Source of the DNA: Burkholderiales bacterium
GTDB lineage: Bacteria > Pseudomonadota > Gammaproteobacteria > Burkholderiales > Burkholderiaceae
Assembly: GCA_947447845.1 (NCBI GenBank)
Contig: CANFNO010000163.1
Span: 1 to 6,710 of the forward strand
Direction of reading: 5' to 3'
DNA length: 6,710 bases
Of the stretch, positions 5,897 through 6,710 are shown one piece after another. The position numbers were made by a program, and so were the translations under genes. The first letter of the stretch is position 1. Every line of letters starts with the position of its first letter. The notes beneath the pieces are model-generated. The model ran no database searches. It was not told the DNA's origin and worked only from the letters and a program-made list of their open reading frames with translations.

Positions 5897-6349
5897 ATGA
5901 CCACAGTGCTTCCCCGTGTTCACGCGGGCTCTTTCCTCACCTTGCATTACCGCCTGGGCGGCCCGGCGGGAGACATCATCAACACCTTCACCGGCAAGCC
6001 TGCCACGCTGAGCCTCGGCACGGGCGAGTTGTCGCCCGCCATGGAGGCCTGCCTGATCGATCTGGAGGAGGGCACACGCACCACGTTCGAGCTGCCCGCA
6101 GGCGCCGCCTTTGGCCCGCGCAACCCGGACATGCAGCAGTGGCTGGCCCGCAAGGTGCTGACCGACATGGGCGACCCGCAAGAGACCTACAAAGTGGGCG
6201 ATGTGGTGGAGTTCCCCACGCCCGACGGCAAGGGCAAGTTCGCCGGTGTGGTCCAGCAAGTCAAGGACGCGTCTGTCCTGTTTGACTTCAACCACCCGCT
6301 TGCCGGCCACCCGGTGACTTTTGAAGTGCAACTGATCGGGGTGCTATGA
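5897..6349 (+). CDS. fkpB: FKBP-type peptidyl-prolyl cis-trans isomerase, FkpB/SlpA type
   Basis: This 150-residue cytoplasmic SlyD-like protein would speed proline isomerisation in folding client proteins. The split FKBP fold is visible. An N-terminal strand ([11 protein letters not shown], 12-22) is followed by [30 protein letters not shown] (38-67) and the inserted flap (IF) chaperone domain at about 68-125, with AFGPRNPDM. The fold closes with [19 protein letters not shown] (131-149), the hallmark end of SlyD/SlpA proteins. There is no signal peptide and no His-rich metal tail like that of SlyD, so SlpA/FkpB is the better match. The stop overlaps the ispH start by ATGA, and the fkpB-ispH pairing is widely conserved. 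The ATG at 5897 has only a weak upstream purine group (CGGGA). The intron starts 28 bases before it, so its native promoter region has been separated from it or lost. Confidence 0.92.
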   Translation: MTTVLPRVHAGSFLTLHYRLGGPAGDIINTFTGKPATLSLGTGELSPAMEACLIDLEEGTRTTFELPAGAAFGPRNPDMQQWLARKVLTDMGDPQETYKVGDVVEFPTPDGKGKFAGVVQQVKDASVLFDFNHPLAGHPVTFEVQLIGVL

Positions 6350-6710
6350 CGCAGGAAATCCTTTTGGCAGAACCTCACGAAGCGGGGAGCTTCGGCGTTG
6401 AAATTCTATTGGCGGAACCCCGTGGCTTTTGTGCGGGCGTGGACCGCGCTATCGAGATCGTGGAAAAAGCCCTGGCAAAGTTTGGCGCCCCCATATACGT
6501 ACGGCACGAAATCGTGCACAACACCTATGTGGTGAACGACCTCAAGCAAAAGGGCGCCATCTTCATTGAGGAACTGGCCGACGTGCCCCCCGGCGCGACC
6601 TTGATCTTCTCGGCCCACGGCGTTAGCCGGGCGACCCACCAGGAGGCTGCGGCGCGTGGCTTTCAGATATTTGACGCCACCTGTCCGTTGGTGACCAAAG
6701 TGCACGTGGA
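6346..6710 (+). CDS. ispH: 4-hydroxy-3-methylbut-2-enyl diphosphate reductase, N-terminal part (runs off the window)
   Basis: The first 121 codons of IspH (LytB) are visible. This [4Fe-4S] enzyme makes IPP and DMAPP from HMBPP in the last step of the MEP isoprenoid pathway in the cytoplasm. The iron-sulfur ligand Cys29 in [12 protein letters not shown] and the second ligand Cys113 in DATCPLVTK are present, 84 residues apart as in the E. coli enzyme (Cys12 and Cys96). HEIVHN (54-59) and SAHGVSRA (89-96) contain the conserved substrate histidines. The third cysteine would lie beyond the window. The N-terminus is about 15 residues longer than usual, because EILLAEP occurs twice (4-10 and 19-25). 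No other ATG, GTG or TTG fits the usual start better, so I keep the ATG at 6346, coupled to fkpB by ATGA. Confidence 0.95.
   Translation, partial: MTQEILLAEPHEAGSFGVEILLAEPRGFCAGVDRAIEIVEKALAKFGAPIYVRHEIVHNTYVVNDLKQKGAIFIEELADVPPGATLIFSAHGVSRATHQEAAARGFQIFDATCPLVTKVHV
6355..6420 (+). repeat. Direct repeat encoding EILLAEP twice at the start of ispH
   Basis: Bases 6355-6375 and 6400-6420 both encode EILLAEP. The two 21-base copies differ at four bases, all in third codon positions, and lie 45 bases (15 codons) apart. The second copy is the normal beginning of IspH. The first looks like a duplicated start joined by a short linker (HEAGSFGV). Confidence 0.75.

Overview
The window looks like a high-GC betaproteobacterial chromosome, most likely of the order Burkholderiales and possibly the family Comamonadaceae. 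This is inferred from codon use, the divergent radC / fkpB-ispH layout and the character of the proteins. It holds six ordinary chromosomal genes, or parts of them, and one inserted retroelement.

Left part (1-1709, + strand): the end of a tungstate-type ABC transporter operon. It has the last 41 codons of the permease (tupB), a complete ATPase (tupC) and a complete periplasmic binding protein (tupA). Each gene overlaps the next by ATGA, so they are translationally coupled. The order is permease, ATPase, binding protein. Only 12 bases after tupA comes the end of a convergent pair on the - strand: a Smr-domain protein (1722-2378) and RadC (2375-3085), joined by a GTGA overlap.

Middle part (about 3101-5868, - strand): a complete-looking group II intron of roughly 2.77 kb. 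From its 5' end (5868, starting GTGCG) it has about 0.9 kb of structured RNA (domains I-III and the start of IV), a 585-residue reverse transcriptase/maturase with a C-terminal HNH endonuclease (3192-4949), a canonical 34-nt domain V (3143-3176) and a domain VI hairpin (about 3101-3142). Composition changes here: the segment around 5610-5790 is AT-rich and full of small hairpins, unlike the GC-rich neighbours.

Right part (5869-6710, + strand): fkpB/slpA (FKBP-type prolyl isomerase) coupled by ATGA to ispH (last enzyme of the MEP isoprenoid pathway), which runs off the window.

The main point of interest is the intron's location. It sits in the short spacer between divergent radC and fkpB-ispH, leaving about 15 bases before radC and 28 bases before fkpB. 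It is co-oriented with radC, so splicing could restore the radC leader. Anything upstream of fkpB-ispH, including the promoter of the essential-pathway gene ispH, has been moved about 2.8 kb away. The exon next to the 5' splice site shows strong complementarity to the first 80 bases of the intron at the spacing expected for IBS1 and IBS2, but in an unusual nested order. No CRISPR array, tRNA, rRNA or unknown protein system was seen.
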